From Aliivibrio wodanis (GTDB lineage: Bacteria > Pseudomonadota > Gammaproteobacteria > Enterobacterales > Vibrionaceae), in assembly GCA_000953695.1 (NCBI GenBank), contig LN554847.1, forward strand, positions 623,801-687,800: a stretch of DNA of 64,000 nt, written 5' to 3'. Position 1 is the first letter of the stretch; every line of letters starts with the position of its first letter. Shown here piece by piece: positions 27,409 to 36,428 of this stretch. The notes under the pieces were generated by a model, which ran no database searches, was not told where the DNA came from, and worked only from the letters and a program-made list of their open reading frames with translations. The translations under genes and the position numbers were made by a program.

Positions 27409-28857
27409 ATGAAAGGTGATATCGGTGTAATCGGCCTAGCAGTAATGGGTCAAAACCTTATCTTAAACATGAACGACCACGGCTTCAAAGTTGTCGCTCA
27501 TAACCGTACTGCTGCAAAAGTAGACGAGTTTCTAGAAGGTCCAGCTAAAGGAACTAACATTGTTGGTGCTTACTCTCTAGAAGAGCTAGTTGAGAAACTA
27601 GAAGCGCCACGTAAAGTAATGCTAATGGTACGTGCTGGTGATGTTGTTGATACGTTCATCGACAAGCTTGTACCACTTCTAGACAAAGGTGACATCATCA
27701 TTGATGGTGGTAACACTAACTTCCCAGATACTAACCGTCGTGTAGCTGCTCTTCGTGAGAAAGGCATTCACTTTATCGGTACGGGTGTTTCTGGTGGTGA
27801 AGAAGGTGCTCGTTTCGGTCCTTCTATCATGCCTGGTGGTTCTCCAGAAGCTTGGGAAGCGGTTAAGCCTATCTTCCAAGGTATCTCTGCGAAAACTGAT
27901 GCAGGTGAGCCTTGTTGTGATTGGGTTGGTAACGACGGTGCTGGTCACTTCGTTAAGATGGTTCACAATGGCATCGAATACGGTGACATGCAGCTTATCA
28001 CTGAAGCATACCAGTTCATGAAAGATGGCTTAGGTATGAACCACGACGAAATGCAGGCTGTATTTGCTGACTGGAACAAAACTGAGCTAGACAGCTACCT
28101 AGTAGAAATCACCGCTGACATCCTTGGTTACAAAGATGAAGATGGTGAAGCACTAGTTGAAAAGATCCTAGACACAGCAGGCCAAAAAGGTACTGGTAAG
28201 TGGACTGGTATCAACGCGCTAGACATGGGTATCCCACTAACGCTAATCACTGAATCTGTATTCTCTCGTTGCCTATCTGCTCTTAAAGATCAACGTGTTG
28301 AAGCTGAAGTATTATTCGGTAAGACAATCGCTCCAATTGAAGGCGATAAGCAAGAGTGGGTTGATGCAGTTCGTCAAGCACTACTAGCATCTAAGATCAT
28401 TTCTTACGCTCAAGGTTTCATGCTAATGCGCGAAGCGTCGAACGAAAATGGTTGGGATCTTAACTACGGTAACGTAGCTCTAATGTGGCGTGGTGGTTGT
28501 ATCATCCGTTCTGCATTCCTAGGTAACATTCGTGATGCTTATGAAGCAAACCCAGAGATCGCATTCTTAGGTTCAGATGCTTACTTTAAAGGCATCCTAG
28601 ACAACTGTATAGGTGCATGGCGTAAAGTAGCAGCTAAGTCTATGGAATCTGGCATCCCAATGCCATGTATGACTTCTGCACTTACGTTCCTAGATGGCTA
28701 CACAACAGCGCGTCTTCCTGCGAACCTTTTACAAGCTCAACGTGATTACTTTGGTGCTCACACTTATGAGCGTACTGACCGTCCACGTGGTGAATTCTTC
28801 CACACAAACTGGACTGGTACAGGCGGTAATACAGCATCAACAACTTACGACGTGTAA
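27409..28857 (+). CDS. gnd: 6-phosphogluconate dehydrogenase, decarboxylating
   Basis: A 482-residue cytosolic enzyme that converts 6-phosphogluconate and NADP+ to ribulose 5-phosphate, CO2 and NADPH. It has the N-terminal dinucleotide-binding motif (IGVIGLAVMGQNLILNM), IDGGNTNFPDTNRR, the substrate-binding GTGVSGGEEGARFGPSIMPGG, and the catalytic HFVKMVHNGIEYGDMQ. Codon use is unusually regular, with many GGT, CTA and AAC codons, as expected for a highly expressed gene. It follows pgl by 28 bases with AAGGAG upstream, and a terminator follows. Confidence 0.98.
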   Translation: MKGDIGVIGLAVMGQNLILNMNDHGFKVVAHNRTAAKVDEFLEGPAKGTNIVGAYSLEELVEKLEAPRKVMLMVRAGDVVDTFIDKLVPLLDKGDIIIDGGNTNFPDTNRRVAALREKGIHFIGTGVSGGEEGARFGPSIMPGGSPEAWEAVKPIFQGISAKTDAGEPCCDWVGNDGAGHFVKMVHNGIEYGDMQLITEAYQFMKDGLGMNHDEMQAVFADWNKTELDSYLVEITADILGYKDEDGEALVEKILDTAGQKGTGKWTGINALDMGIPLTLITESVFSRCLSALKDQRVEAEVLFGKTIAPIEGDKQEWVDAVRQALLASKIISYAQGFMLMREASNENGWDLNYGNVALMWRGGCIIRSAFLGNIRDAYEANPEIAFLGSDAYFKGILDNCIGAWRKVAAKSMESGIPMPCMTSALTFLDGYTTARLPANLLQAQRDYFGAHTYERTDRPRGEFFHTNWTGTGGNTASTTYDV

Positions 28858-28886
28858 TATACGTAAAGTAGTTATTGAAATCTGAT

Positions 28887-28924
28887 AAAAAGCCCTTAGC
28901 TAATAATAAGTTAAGGGCTTTTTT
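28887..28924 (+). terminator. Terminator after gnd
   Basis: AAAAGCCCTTA and TTAAGGGCTTTTTT form a strong hairpin with a T run 30 bases after gnd. It should end the zwf-pgl-gnd transcript and may also act on the converging DedA gene. Confidence 0.85.
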
Positions 28925-28962
28925 GTATCTGTCGATCTGTGTTTTTTCTAAGTGGAAACAAT

Positions 28963-29628
28963 TTAAATAATGCGTTTGCGTCGATATCTTTTGACACAGT
29001 AACCGCTAACAAAGCTACCTACTGCAATCGCTAAAGTAATTACAGGAGCTGCCATTAAGGCCATCGTTATGTACTTCGACAATTTCTCAGGTAAAAATGA
29101 AAGAGAGTAACCAAAACCGGTTAATAACAGAATCCAAATAACGGCACTCATCCATGCGAAATAATGGAAGCGAGATGCTTTCTGCATTCTTAATCCCATC
29201 ATTAAAGGCAGAAGAGGGCGCACAACAGGAATAAAACGAGCCACAAATAAAGCAATCAGTCCGTGTTTAGCTAATAAAGAATCTACGGTTTGTAAGCGAT
29301 GAGCAGGAACCGCATTGATCCATTTTTGAATCATTGGAAATTTATGCAGCCAACGGCCTTGAATAAATGCAAGCTGACTACCAATAGCTGCCGCCATAAT
29401 TAATCCAGCGATAATCACAGGATAGCTAATGACATTTGCCGCCGCCAGTGATCCCGCAAGGATAACAACACTGTCACAAGGAAGGGGAGCCGCAGGAATG
29501 AAAGCACTTTCTAACCAAATAAATAAAATCAAACAAAAGTAAATCATCGTCATACTTGCTGGATTTTGTAGTACGGTGAAATCTTGTTGCCAAAGAGCCG
29601 TTAAAATCGAAACAAATGAGTCAAACAT
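28963..29628 (-). CDS. DedA/VTT-family membrane protein
   Basis: A 221-residue inner-membrane protein of the DedA family, which acts in lipid transport across the membrane and in envelope homeostasis. Characteristic blocks are FIWLESAFIPAAPLPCDSVVILAGSLAA and the Arg-containing FVARFIPVVRPLLPLMMG. About five hydrophobic segments are visible. The ATG at 29628 is chosen because GGAG lies at good spacing before it; an in-frame ATG two codons upstream is almost on top of that site. The exact paralog cannot be assigned. Confidence 0.85.
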   Translation of the reverse strand: MFDSFVSILTALWQQDFTVLQNPASMTMIYFCLILFIWLESAFIPAAPLPCDSVVILAGSLAAANVISYPVIIAGLIMAAAIGSQLAFIQGRWLHKFPMIQKWINAVPAHRLQTVDSLLAKHGLIALFVARFIPVVRPLLPLMMGLRMQKASRFHYFAWMSAVIWILLLTGFGYSLSFLPEKLSKYITMALMAAPVITLAIAVGSFVSGYCVKRYRRKRII

Positions 29629-29825
29629 CGCCATTCTCCAGACGAAAAATAAGTCGTAAACTAATTAGGTAGGTACTTCGAGATTAAGTTAACTTATTGA
29701 TAAAGTCACTAAAAATATACACTGTCATAAAAAGTTCATAATTGAATTATAGATAAAAAAAAGACCGAATATTTGTCACTCGATATTTTTCTATTTTAAC
29801 CGTTAAATCAGTTAGATACGTTGAT

Positions 29826-31049
29826 CTAACCAATAAAACTAATATAAGCCTGAAGAATAATGAGGTTGGTTATATCGATAAAGAATGCACCAACAATTGG
29901 CACCACCATAAATGCTTGTGGAGAAGGTCCAAAACGAGAAACGAGAGAGCCCATATTCATTACTGCTGTCGGCGTAGCCCCTAACCCAAAACCACAATGA
30001 CCACCTACCATAACTGCAGCATCATAGTTAGATCCCATTGCTCGGAAAGTCACAAAGTATGAGAATAACCCCAGAACAATAGTTTGAACGGTTAAGATAA
30101 TTAAGAAGGGTATGGCTAAGTCAAAGATGTTCCAAAGTTTTAAGCTCATTAATGCCATGGCTAAAAACAGTGAAAGAGACACCGTTCCTAAAATGTCGAC
30201 AGTTTCGGTATCGATCTTACGAACCTTGCTGATCTCAAAGATATTGGTAATAAATACCCCAATAAATAGGGCATAGACGAAATTTGGAATATTAAGCCAA
30301 GTAATACCAAAACTACTTACAAATTTACTCAGATGCTGAGAACCTGCGACACAAACCAATAAAATAAACAGCATTTCAATGACTTTTTTTGCTGTAATCT
30401 TATCTTCTTCTCGGTCATTGTAAGTTACTAACTCAGGGAAGCGAGTATGAGTGTCGACATCAGTGCCATATTCTGATTCTAGCTTGTGCTTTTGGATTAA
30501 CTTTTGAGCGATAGGGCTACCTATCAGCCCGCCCATAATTAAACCAAAGGTAGCAGAAGCCATAGCAAGCTCCATTGTATTTAAATTGTAGTTTTCGGCA
30601 AAAGTCTGTGACCAGGCAGCACCTGTCCCATGTCCACCAGATAAGGTAATTGAGCCTGCAATTAAGCCTAATAATGGGTCTAGTCCCATTGCACTGGCTA
30701 GGCCTACACCTACTGCATTTTGAATTAGGATATAAAAAGAAGCGACCGCTAAGAATAAGAAAACCTTAGCACCGCCTTTGACTAATTGAGTGTAGTTAGC
30801 AGCAAGGCCGACAGTACTAAAAAACATTAGCATAAATGTATTCTGTAGTGGCAGTGAAAACTCAATACTGACACCTTGAAAATGCAAAAGGGTAATAGAA
30901 AACGCAACAATTAGGCCGCCAACAATAGGTTCTGGGATATTGTATTTTTTAAATACCCCAATTTTAGAGTTGATAAAGTGGCCAAGGGAAAGCACTGAAA
31001 TGGCGATTAGAAAAGATTCTAATGCGCCGATAGAGAGTGTATTTGTCAT
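29826..31049 (-). CDS. gltS: Sodium/glutamate symporter
   Basis: A 407-residue inner-membrane transporter that imports glutamate with Na+. The two repeat halves, each with a Gly-rich re-entrant loop, are visible: LSGGHGTGAAW in the first and GGHCGFGLGATPTAVMNM in the second. NIPEPIVGGLIVA near the N-terminus is also typical. The ATG at 31049 (MTNTLSIGALESF) is preferred over an in-frame TTG at 31073. It lies 122 bases downstream of rodA in the same direction. Confidence 0.93.
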   Translation of the reverse strand: MTNTLSIGALESFLIAISVLSLGHFINSKIGVFKKYNIPEPIVGGLIVAFSITLLHFQGVSIEFSLPLQNTFMLMFFSTVGLAANYTQLVKGGAKVFLFLAVASFYILIQNAVGVGLASAMGLDPLLGLIAGSITLSGGHGTGAAWSQTFAENYNLNTMELAMASATFGLIMGGLIGSPIAQKLIQKHKLESEYGTDVDTHTRFPELVTYNDREEDKITAKKVIEMLFILLVCVAGSQHLSKFVSSFGITWLNIPNFVYALFIGVFITNIFEISKVRKIDTETVDILGTVSLSLFLAMALMSLKLWNIFDLAIPFLIILTVQTIVLGLFSYFVTFRAMGSNYDAAVMVGGHCGFGLGATPTAVMNMGSLVSRFGPSPQAFMVVPIVGAFFIDITNLIILQAYISFIG

Positions 31050-31171
31050 AGGTAGCTCGAAGTGTAATATCAAACCAATGGGTGTGACGAAGAAAGATCG
31101 AGATTATGGCAACTCTTTTATAAAGTCACTATAAATATTCACTATATTAAAAATTATATTTATGATTAGGT

Positions 31172-32251
31172 TTATGGTTTATAAGTCTTTTGTAAACAAA
31201 GAGACATTATGATACCAAAACAGATACCTTGAGTGATCATCGCCGTTCCTCCGTAACTAAAGAAAGGCAGAGGGCTTCCCATTACTGGTAATAGCCCCGT
31301 GACCATTCCAATATTAATAAAGGCGTATAGGAAGAAACTAAGAGCAAAAGTACCACAGACTAAGCGGTTAAATGGTGATTCACAATGGTAAGCTAACCAA
31401 ATTACACGCCCAGTGATAAACAGATAAAGACCTAATAATAATGCACAACCAAAGAATCCCCACTCTTCAGCGTAGGTCGAGAAAATAAAGTCGGTATGAC
31501 TTTCAGGAATGAAACCAAGTTGTCCTTGAGTCGCATTTTCCCAACCTTTACCACGCATGCCACCAGAGCCCACTGCAATTAAAGATTGAATAATTTGATA
31601 ACCTGCACCAAGGGGATCGGATTCTGGATCAAGAAATTGTGTTACGCGTTTTTTCTGATAAGCCTCCATAACGAAGATCCATAACATAGGTATTGTTACA
31701 GCAATTACCCCCAGAAAAGAACTAATAATTTTCCAGCTCATTCCTGCAAAATAGAGAACAAATAGAGCATAAATAACCGTAAATATTGCACCATCAAGGT
31801 CGGGTTGAACAAAAATTAACCCTGCAGGTACGGCTGTAATAAGTAAACAAATCAGTATCTTCTTGAGATTAGGCCGGCCAGTATCAGATACAAGTATCCA
31901 TGCTACCATAAGTGGAATAGCAACTTTAACAAGCTCAGATGGTTGGAATCGGATTGGCCCAATAATAAGCCACCTCTGCGACCCGTTGGTACTGTCTCCG
32001 ACAAGGATAACCCCCAATAGCAAGATAACTGCTAAGCCATATAAATAAGGAGTAGCTCGCTCGTATGTTCGAGGGGGTATCGTCGACATGCCAACAATAC
32101 AAGTGATGGCAATTGCAGCTCGAATTAAGTGTCGTTCAAGCATTGAGTCATTAAATCCGCTGGCACTCCACACGGTGAGAGAGCCTAATAAAATTAGTAA
32201 TACAATGGCGATAAGTAGAGGGAAATCAATTCGTGGTTTATATGTAAGCAT
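31172..32251 (-). CDS. rodA: RodA-type SEDS peptidoglycan glycosyltransferase (orphan)
   Basis: A 359-residue SEDS-family inner-membrane protein with about ten membrane segments. SEDS proteins polymerise lipid II together with a class B penicillin-binding protein. Conserved stretches are RFQPSELVKVAIPLMVAW, DPESDPLGAGYQIIQSLIAVGSGG, FIPESHTDFIFSTYAEEWGF (loop with the likely catalytic Asp) and PVMGSPLPFFSYGGTAM. No mrdA (PBP2) gene is adjacent, unlike the usual mrdA-mrdB operon, so this may be a second copy. The ATG at 32251 has GGATGA upstream. Confidence 0.85.
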   Translation of the reverse strand: MLTYKPRIDFPLLIAIVLLILLGSLTVWSASGFNDSMLERHLIRAAIAITCIVGMSTIPPRTYERATPYLYGLAVILLLGVILVGDSTNGSQRWLIIGPIRFQPSELVKVAIPLMVAWILVSDTGRPNLKKILICLLITAVPAGLIFVQPDLDGAIFTVIYALFVLYFAGMSWKIISSFLGVIAVTIPMLWIFVMEAYQKKRVTQFLDPESDPLGAGYQIIQSLIAVGSGGMRGKGWENATQGQLGFIPESHTDFIFSTYAEEWGFFGCALLLGLYLFITGRVIWLAYHCESPFNRLVCGTFALSFFLYAFINIGMVTGLLPVMGSPLPFFSYGGTAMITQGICFGIIMSLCLQKTYKP

Positions 32252-32431
32252 GGTCAATCATCCATTATAAAAAGGAAGCAAGCAAGCTCAAAATAGAGAG
32301 CAATAAATTGGTTCGAGAAAAGGGGAGGCTTGATTTAAATTGATAAAATTAGATGGTGCTGCCGATGTAATTTATAAGAAGATGGAAAGTAACTCTTTTA
32401 TGAAAAAAAGCAACCTTTACTTGTAAAGATG

Positions 32432-32472
32432 AACAGAAAACTGACATAGCTAAGTGCCAGTCTTCTGTTTTT
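32432..32472. terminator. Hairpin downstream of the second RluA gene
   Basis: Two arms (32432-32445 and about 32457-32470) with the core ACAGAA-ACTG and its complement form a 14-bp stem with two mismatches, 10 bases after the pseudouridine synthase stop. A second small hairpin (CTTTAC with GTAAAG) followed by a T7 run on the minus strand lies just beyond. Together they probably end the transcript. The rest of the 231-base gap to rodA shows nothing else. Confidence 0.55.
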
Positions 32473-32482
32473 AATATGTACT

Positions 32483-34192
32483 CTAGAAATCTGAGTCGAC
32501 CTCAAACTCCATTTCAATATTTGTGACAGGGTGACGTAATTTTAAATAACCAGCATGTAAGTGTAATCGAGTCTCTTTAAATCCATATAAGTCGTCGCCC
32601 ACAATCGGGGTGTTTAATCCTGCTTGATGTGAACAATGTACTCGAAGTTGGTGAGTGCGGCCCGTTTTAGGGTATAGATGAACTTTAGTGCGATTATTTT
32701 CACGCTCAATAACTTGGTAAGATGTTTCTGCAGTTCTACCGTCACTATGGCAAACCATTTGACGAGGTCTATCTTCCAGATCCCCGCGTAATGGTAGCGT
32801 AATTAAACCACTGTCATTACTGATATTACCTTCAAGTAGAGCGGTATAGCGTTTTTCTACTGTGCGCTCAATAAACTGTTTTTGTACCTGTTTATTGGTT
32901 TCTGACGTTAACGTTAATACGAGTAAGCCAGAGGTCGACATATCTAAGCGATGAACAATTAAAGGCCCGGTTGCGGTAGGGTAGCGCGCTTGAATTCGAG
33001 TATAGACAGAATCAGTAATAAACTTACCGGGAACCGATAAAAACTCAACAGGCTTATTAACAACGACCATGACATCATCTTCATAAACGATCTCTAACTC
33101 TTTTCCATAAGAAGGCGTTTGTTCTAATGGGCTATCATCAACATCAATACCATCAAGCATGTGTTCGATGATTTCAAAACATTTGCTTTGACATACTGGA
33201 TAGCGGTTTTTATGTTGGCGAACTTGCTCATACGGTGCTGAACCCCACCAAAATTCACCTAATGTTATTGGTGTATAGCCTAATGTAAAAGCCGTTTGCA
33301 GTAGTTTAGGTAAGTTTTGCTCACTTGAATAAGGGATTGGAGCTTGAGTATGTCTAGTTGAATTATTTTGTTCAAATAACTCAAACAGACTCTTTGATAC
33401 ACCAGATTGATTAAGAAATAGAGTCGCTTTTAATGCATCATCTTTTACTTTTTGTTGTAATTTATCATGCTGGTGTTTAACTAAGTTAAGCGCTTCAAGG
33501 TATTCATTGTGCTGCGTGGTTAACTCAGTAATAGTCTGCTGCCATTGCTGTTTTAACTGCTTTAAATCTCGTTTTTCACGACTGCTTTGATTGCCAAGCT
33601 CACTAATTAAGGTGCTTAATTCATCTGGAGATAGTGGTGATTCAGAGTCTGATTCAGCATGAGAGCGACGCAGCTTTCGTTCTTTTTTTGCTGTTGCCAT
33701 TGCTTGCTGAAACGCTGAAACTTCTTGTTCTGATTGAGCCGTACTTGCGGCTAGGCTCTCTTTTAATGCGACAAAATCAGGCGCGTTTTCTAATCGGATA
33801 ACCTCTGCTTCAAGGGTTTTGATTTCGTCTTCTTGATTAGAAAATAGATTATCGCGTGCTTGGTTATTAAAAATGGCATTAACAAAAAAATCAGGCGCTT
33901 GACTGAGGCTCTCTTCACTATCTAAAAGCGTACCAGCAAAAGAGGAGAGATAACCAAGCTCGCCTTGTTGATTTTTGACGACAAGAACGGCAAACATTTT
34001 ACCTTGAGTGCTAAAGTCATGCTGCCATGTTTTCTGATTATCTAAATAGTGCTGCAGCTCTTCCATTGCAAGTGACGCCAATGGATGAGGAACGTAGAAA
34101 TAAGGAAAGGTAAAACGCTCTGGCAGAGCAATAGTATCGATCTGACTAGAAAATCGTGTAAATTTTGAAGATGCTATGTTGTGTTGTTGCAT
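32483..34192 (-). CDS. Long RluA-family pseudouridine synthase (copy 2)
   Basis: A 569-residue protein. The C-terminal 220 residues are an RluA catalytic domain with the HRLD motif (PLIVHRLDMSTSGLLVL), then RTVEKRYTALLEG and PKTGRTHQLRVHCSHQAGL. The enzyme isomerises uridine to pseudouridine in RNA. The N-terminal 120 residues (PERFTFPYFYVPHPLASLA, GKMFAVLVVKN) and a long coiled coil (about 130-260) are shared with the upstream paralog. It starts one base after that gene's stop, with GGAG upstream. The RNA target is unknown. Confidence 0.87.
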   Translation of the reverse strand: MQQHNIASSKFTRFSSQIDTIALPERFTFPYFYVPHPLASLAMEELQHYLDNQKTWQHDFSTQGKMFAVLVVKNQQGELGYLSSFAGTLLDSEESLSQAPDFFVNAIFNNQARDNLFSNQEDEIKTLEAEVIRLENAPDFVALKESLAASTAQSEQEVSAFQQAMATAKKERKLRRSHAESDSESPLSPDELSTLISELGNQSSREKRDLKQLKQQWQQTITELTTQHNEYLEALNLVKHQHDKLQQKVKDDALKATLFLNQSGVSKSLFELFEQNNSTRHTQAPIPYSSEQNLPKLLQTAFTLGYTPITLGEFWWGSAPYEQVRQHKNRYPVCQSKCFEIIEHMLDGIDVDDSPLEQTPSYGKELEIVYEDDVMVVVNKPVEFLSVPGKFITDSVYTRIQARYPTATGPLIVHRLDMSTSGLLVLTLTSETNKQVQKQFIERTVEKRYTALLEGNISNDSGLITLPLRGDLEDRPRQMVCHSDGRTAETSYQVIERENNRTKVHLYPKTGRTHQLRVHCSHQAGLNTPIVGDDLYGFKETRLHLHAGYLKLRHPVTNIEMEFEVDSDF

Positions 34193-34193
34193 A

Positions 34194-35909
34194 TTAAAAC
34201 TCCGCCTCAATATCAAATTCCATTGGCTCTTTAGTCATTGGATGGGTCAGAGATAAATAGCCAGCGTGTAGGTGTAATCGATCCGCTTTTTTACCATATA
34301 AATCATCGCCAACAATCGGCATGTTTAAGCCTAAATTATGGGCGCAGTGAACTCGTAATTGATGTGTGCGTCCTGTTTTTGGGTACAGGTAAACTTTAGT
34401 TTTATCTTTTATGCGCTCGATGACTTGATACGTTGTCTCTGCCGGTTTTCCATGTTCAAAGCAGACCAACTGACGAGGACGATCATATAAATCACCACGC
34501 AGTGGCAGTGTGATCATGCCTTCATCTTGTGCTAATAGACCCTCAATTAAGGCGGTGTAACGCTTTTCGATGGTGCGATTGATAAACTGCTTTTGTAATC
34601 GTTTATGTGCTTTTTTGGTTAGTCCTAATATCATTAATCCAGAGGTCGCCATATCTAAGCGATGAACGATCAATCCTCCGGTTGCATTAGGGTAGCGCTG
34701 TTGAATACGTGTATAGACAGAGTCTTGTATATTCTTACCGGGTACGGATAAAAAATCAGCAGGTTTATTGATGATAAGCATGAACTCATCTTCATAAACG
34801 ATCTCAATGTCTTTGCCTTCTGCTGGGTTTATCAGTAATGGGTTTTCATCTATTTCAATGCCATCAAGCATATGGCCTAAAATTGGCTGGCATTTACTTT
34901 GACAAGAAGCATAGAACTTTTTATGTTGGCGTATTTCAGATTTTGGAGCAACTCCCCACCAAAATTCAGCTAATGCTAACGGTTTTAAACCATGAGCAAA
35001 GGCGTATTGTAATAATTTAGGTGCGGCACATTCACCAGAGCCTGCTGGGGGAATATGGTTTGGCGTGTCTTTGAAAATATCATTGAGATCTTTTTCTATA
35101 CCATGGGTATTTAAGAATTTATATTGTTGAAATAGCTTTTTTTGCAATGCATTAGATAGATTTTTACGCGCTGTTTTTAATTGTGATAACTCTGTATTGA
35201 GTTGTTCTAATTGATACTGAATGTGACTTATTCTTTCATCCCAAAAGATCTTAAGATCTCTTAATGTATTTTTCTCTTGGACACTTTCTTTGCCCAATTG
35301 TATCTTTAGTTGCTCTAGCGTATCGATTGATTCCTGAGAGCCATCTTTAGCGTTGATTTCTGCTTCTGCACGTTGTTCTTTACGTGATTTTCGCCCTTCA
35401 ATCATCACTTGGCGTTGGGCTTCTAATTGCTCTTGTGAAGCGATAGTCTCGGCTTTTACTGCGGCAGTTAAATCAGCAAGTAATGGATTGATCTGCTGTT
35501 GTTTGATGGTTGCATTTATCTCAGTGATCTCTGCTAACTCTGCTTTGAAGAATCCGTCTTCTTCTAACATATCAAAGACAGGAGGAACAAAGTGGAGAAG
35601 GTGATTGCTGTCAGCCACTTTTCCTGAAAACGCAGATAAGAACCCGATCTCGCCTGATGAATGTTGAACGAGTAATACGCCAAACATTTTACCAATGGCT
35701 TTTTCAAGACTATTTGGAGTGTTATCTTGCTCTATACCAAAGTTATGTCGCCATTCAGTTTGAGTCTCTAGGTGACGTTGTAACTGAGTCGCCGCTAATT
35801 CACACAAAGGGTGTGGTTCATAATAAAATGGGAAAGTGAAGCGTTTAGGTAAAGAGTAATCAGTAATAGATTGTGCGAAAGAGGTAAAGCAAGGATCAGG
35901 AATTGGCAT
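34194..35909 (-). CDS. Long RluA-family pseudouridine synthase (copy 1)
   Basis: A 571-residue paralog of the next gene with the same architecture: N-terminal module (PKRFTFPFYYEPHPLCELA, GKMFGVLLVQHSSGEIGFLS), a Lys/Glu/Gln-rich coiled coil (about residues 130-260), a linker with LAEFWWGVAP and CQSKC, and an RluA catalytic domain with GLIVHRLDMATSGLM, PKTGRTHQLRVHCAHNLGL and GDDLYG. Both copies have the catalytic Asp, so both should be active. The tandem arrangement and shared unusual N-terminus indicate local duplication, followed by divergence of the coiled coil. Confidence 0.87.
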   Translation of the reverse strand: MPIPDPCFTSFAQSITDYSLPKRFTFPFYYEPHPLCELAATQLQRHLETQTEWRHNFGIEQDNTPNSLEKAIGKMFGVLLVQHSSGEIGFLSAFSGKVADSNHLLHFVPPVFDMLEEDGFFKAELAEITEINATIKQQQINPLLADLTAAVKAETIASQEQLEAQRQVMIEGRKSRKEQRAEAEINAKDGSQESIDTLEQLKIQLGKESVQEKNTLRDLKIFWDERISHIQYQLEQLNTELSQLKTARKNLSNALQKKLFQQYKFLNTHGIEKDLNDIFKDTPNHIPPAGSGECAAPKLLQYAFAHGLKPLALAEFWWGVAPKSEIRQHKKFYASCQSKCQPILGHMLDGIEIDENPLLINPAEGKDIEIVYEDEFMLIINKPADFLSVPGKNIQDSVYTRIQQRYPNATGGLIVHRLDMATSGLMILGLTKKAHKRLQKQFINRTIEKRYTALIEGLLAQDEGMITLPLRGDLYDRPRQLVCFEHGKPAETTYQVIERIKDKTKVYLYPKTGRTHQLRVHCAHNLGLNMPIVGDDLYGKKADRLHLHAGYLSLTHPMTKEPMEFDIEAEF

Positions 35910-35938
35910 AAGTAAGGTCTAATTAGCTGAATGGAACA

Positions 35939-35981
35939 ATACCAATCGTATTCTAATTTATTTTATAGGTACGATTGGTAT
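35939..35981. repeat. ATACCAA-type intergenic hairpin (RRM-RluA)
   Basis: ATACCAATCGTA (35939-35950) pairs perfectly with TACGATTGGTAT (35970-35981) around a 19-base loop. It lies just upstream of the first pseudouridine synthase gene, so it could fall in the 5' untranslated region or between transcripts. No T run follows. The ends match the hairpins at 8115 and 58269. Confidence 0.6.
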
Positions 35982-36054
35982 ATGTGATTAAAAAATAACT
36001 TGAGAATGTTAACTGTTTAATCACTGAATGCGCTTTATTTACAAAGTAAGGTGA

Positions 36055-36291
36055 TTACTCTGCTGCTTTAACACGGATTTTTTCTTTGCCAAACTTCTTA
36101 CCATTTTCAGCTTCGATAGCTGCTAATGCTTCTTCTTCGTTTGACATTTCAACAAAGGCAAAACCTTTCGATTCGCCAGTCATTTCATCTAAAACCAGTG
36201 TGCAGTAATCAAGTGAACCGTGAGCTTTAAACATCTCTCTTAATTCATATTCAGTCATTGTACGAGGTAGGTTGCGAACTAGTAATTTCAT
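36055..36291 (-). CDS. Small RRM-type RNA-binding protein
   Basis: A 78-residue protein made of a single RNA recognition motif. RNP2 is LLVRNLPR and RNP1 is KGFAFVEM, with the two aromatic residues expected to stack on RNA bases. Such short RRM proteins occur in several gamma-proteobacteria and cyanobacteria, where some are linked to cold response; the role here is unknown. It is preceded by the siderophore reductase gene, with a hairpin terminator between, so it is probably transcribed alone. Confidence 0.88.
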   Translation of the reverse strand: MKLLVRNLPRTMTEYELREMFKAHGSLDYCTLVLDEMTGESKGFAFVEMSNEEEALAAIEAENGKKFGKEKIRVKAAE

Positions 36292-36359
36292 GATTAACCG
36301 TTAAGTAGTGATTTGAGGATACGTTATAACAGATCTTAGGATAATGTGCCAAAGTGAAA

Positions 36360-36392
36360 AATCCGAAACAACAAAATAACTGTTCCGGATTG
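36360..36392. terminator. Terminator between the reductase gene and the RRM gene
   Basis: AATCCGAAACA (36360-36370) pairs with TGTTCCGGATT (36382-36392), with one mismatch. On the minus strand it is followed by a T-rich run. It lies after the ferric reductase stop (36429) and should separate that transcript from the RRM gene. Confidence 0.6.
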
Positions 36393-36428
36393 AGTTTTAT
36401 ACTAAATTAAACGTGTATTTGAGCATTC

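Noticed and set aside
27679-27966. Open frames on both strands inside gnd
   Set aside because: They result from the regular codon use of gnd, and none has a family match or ribosome-binding site.
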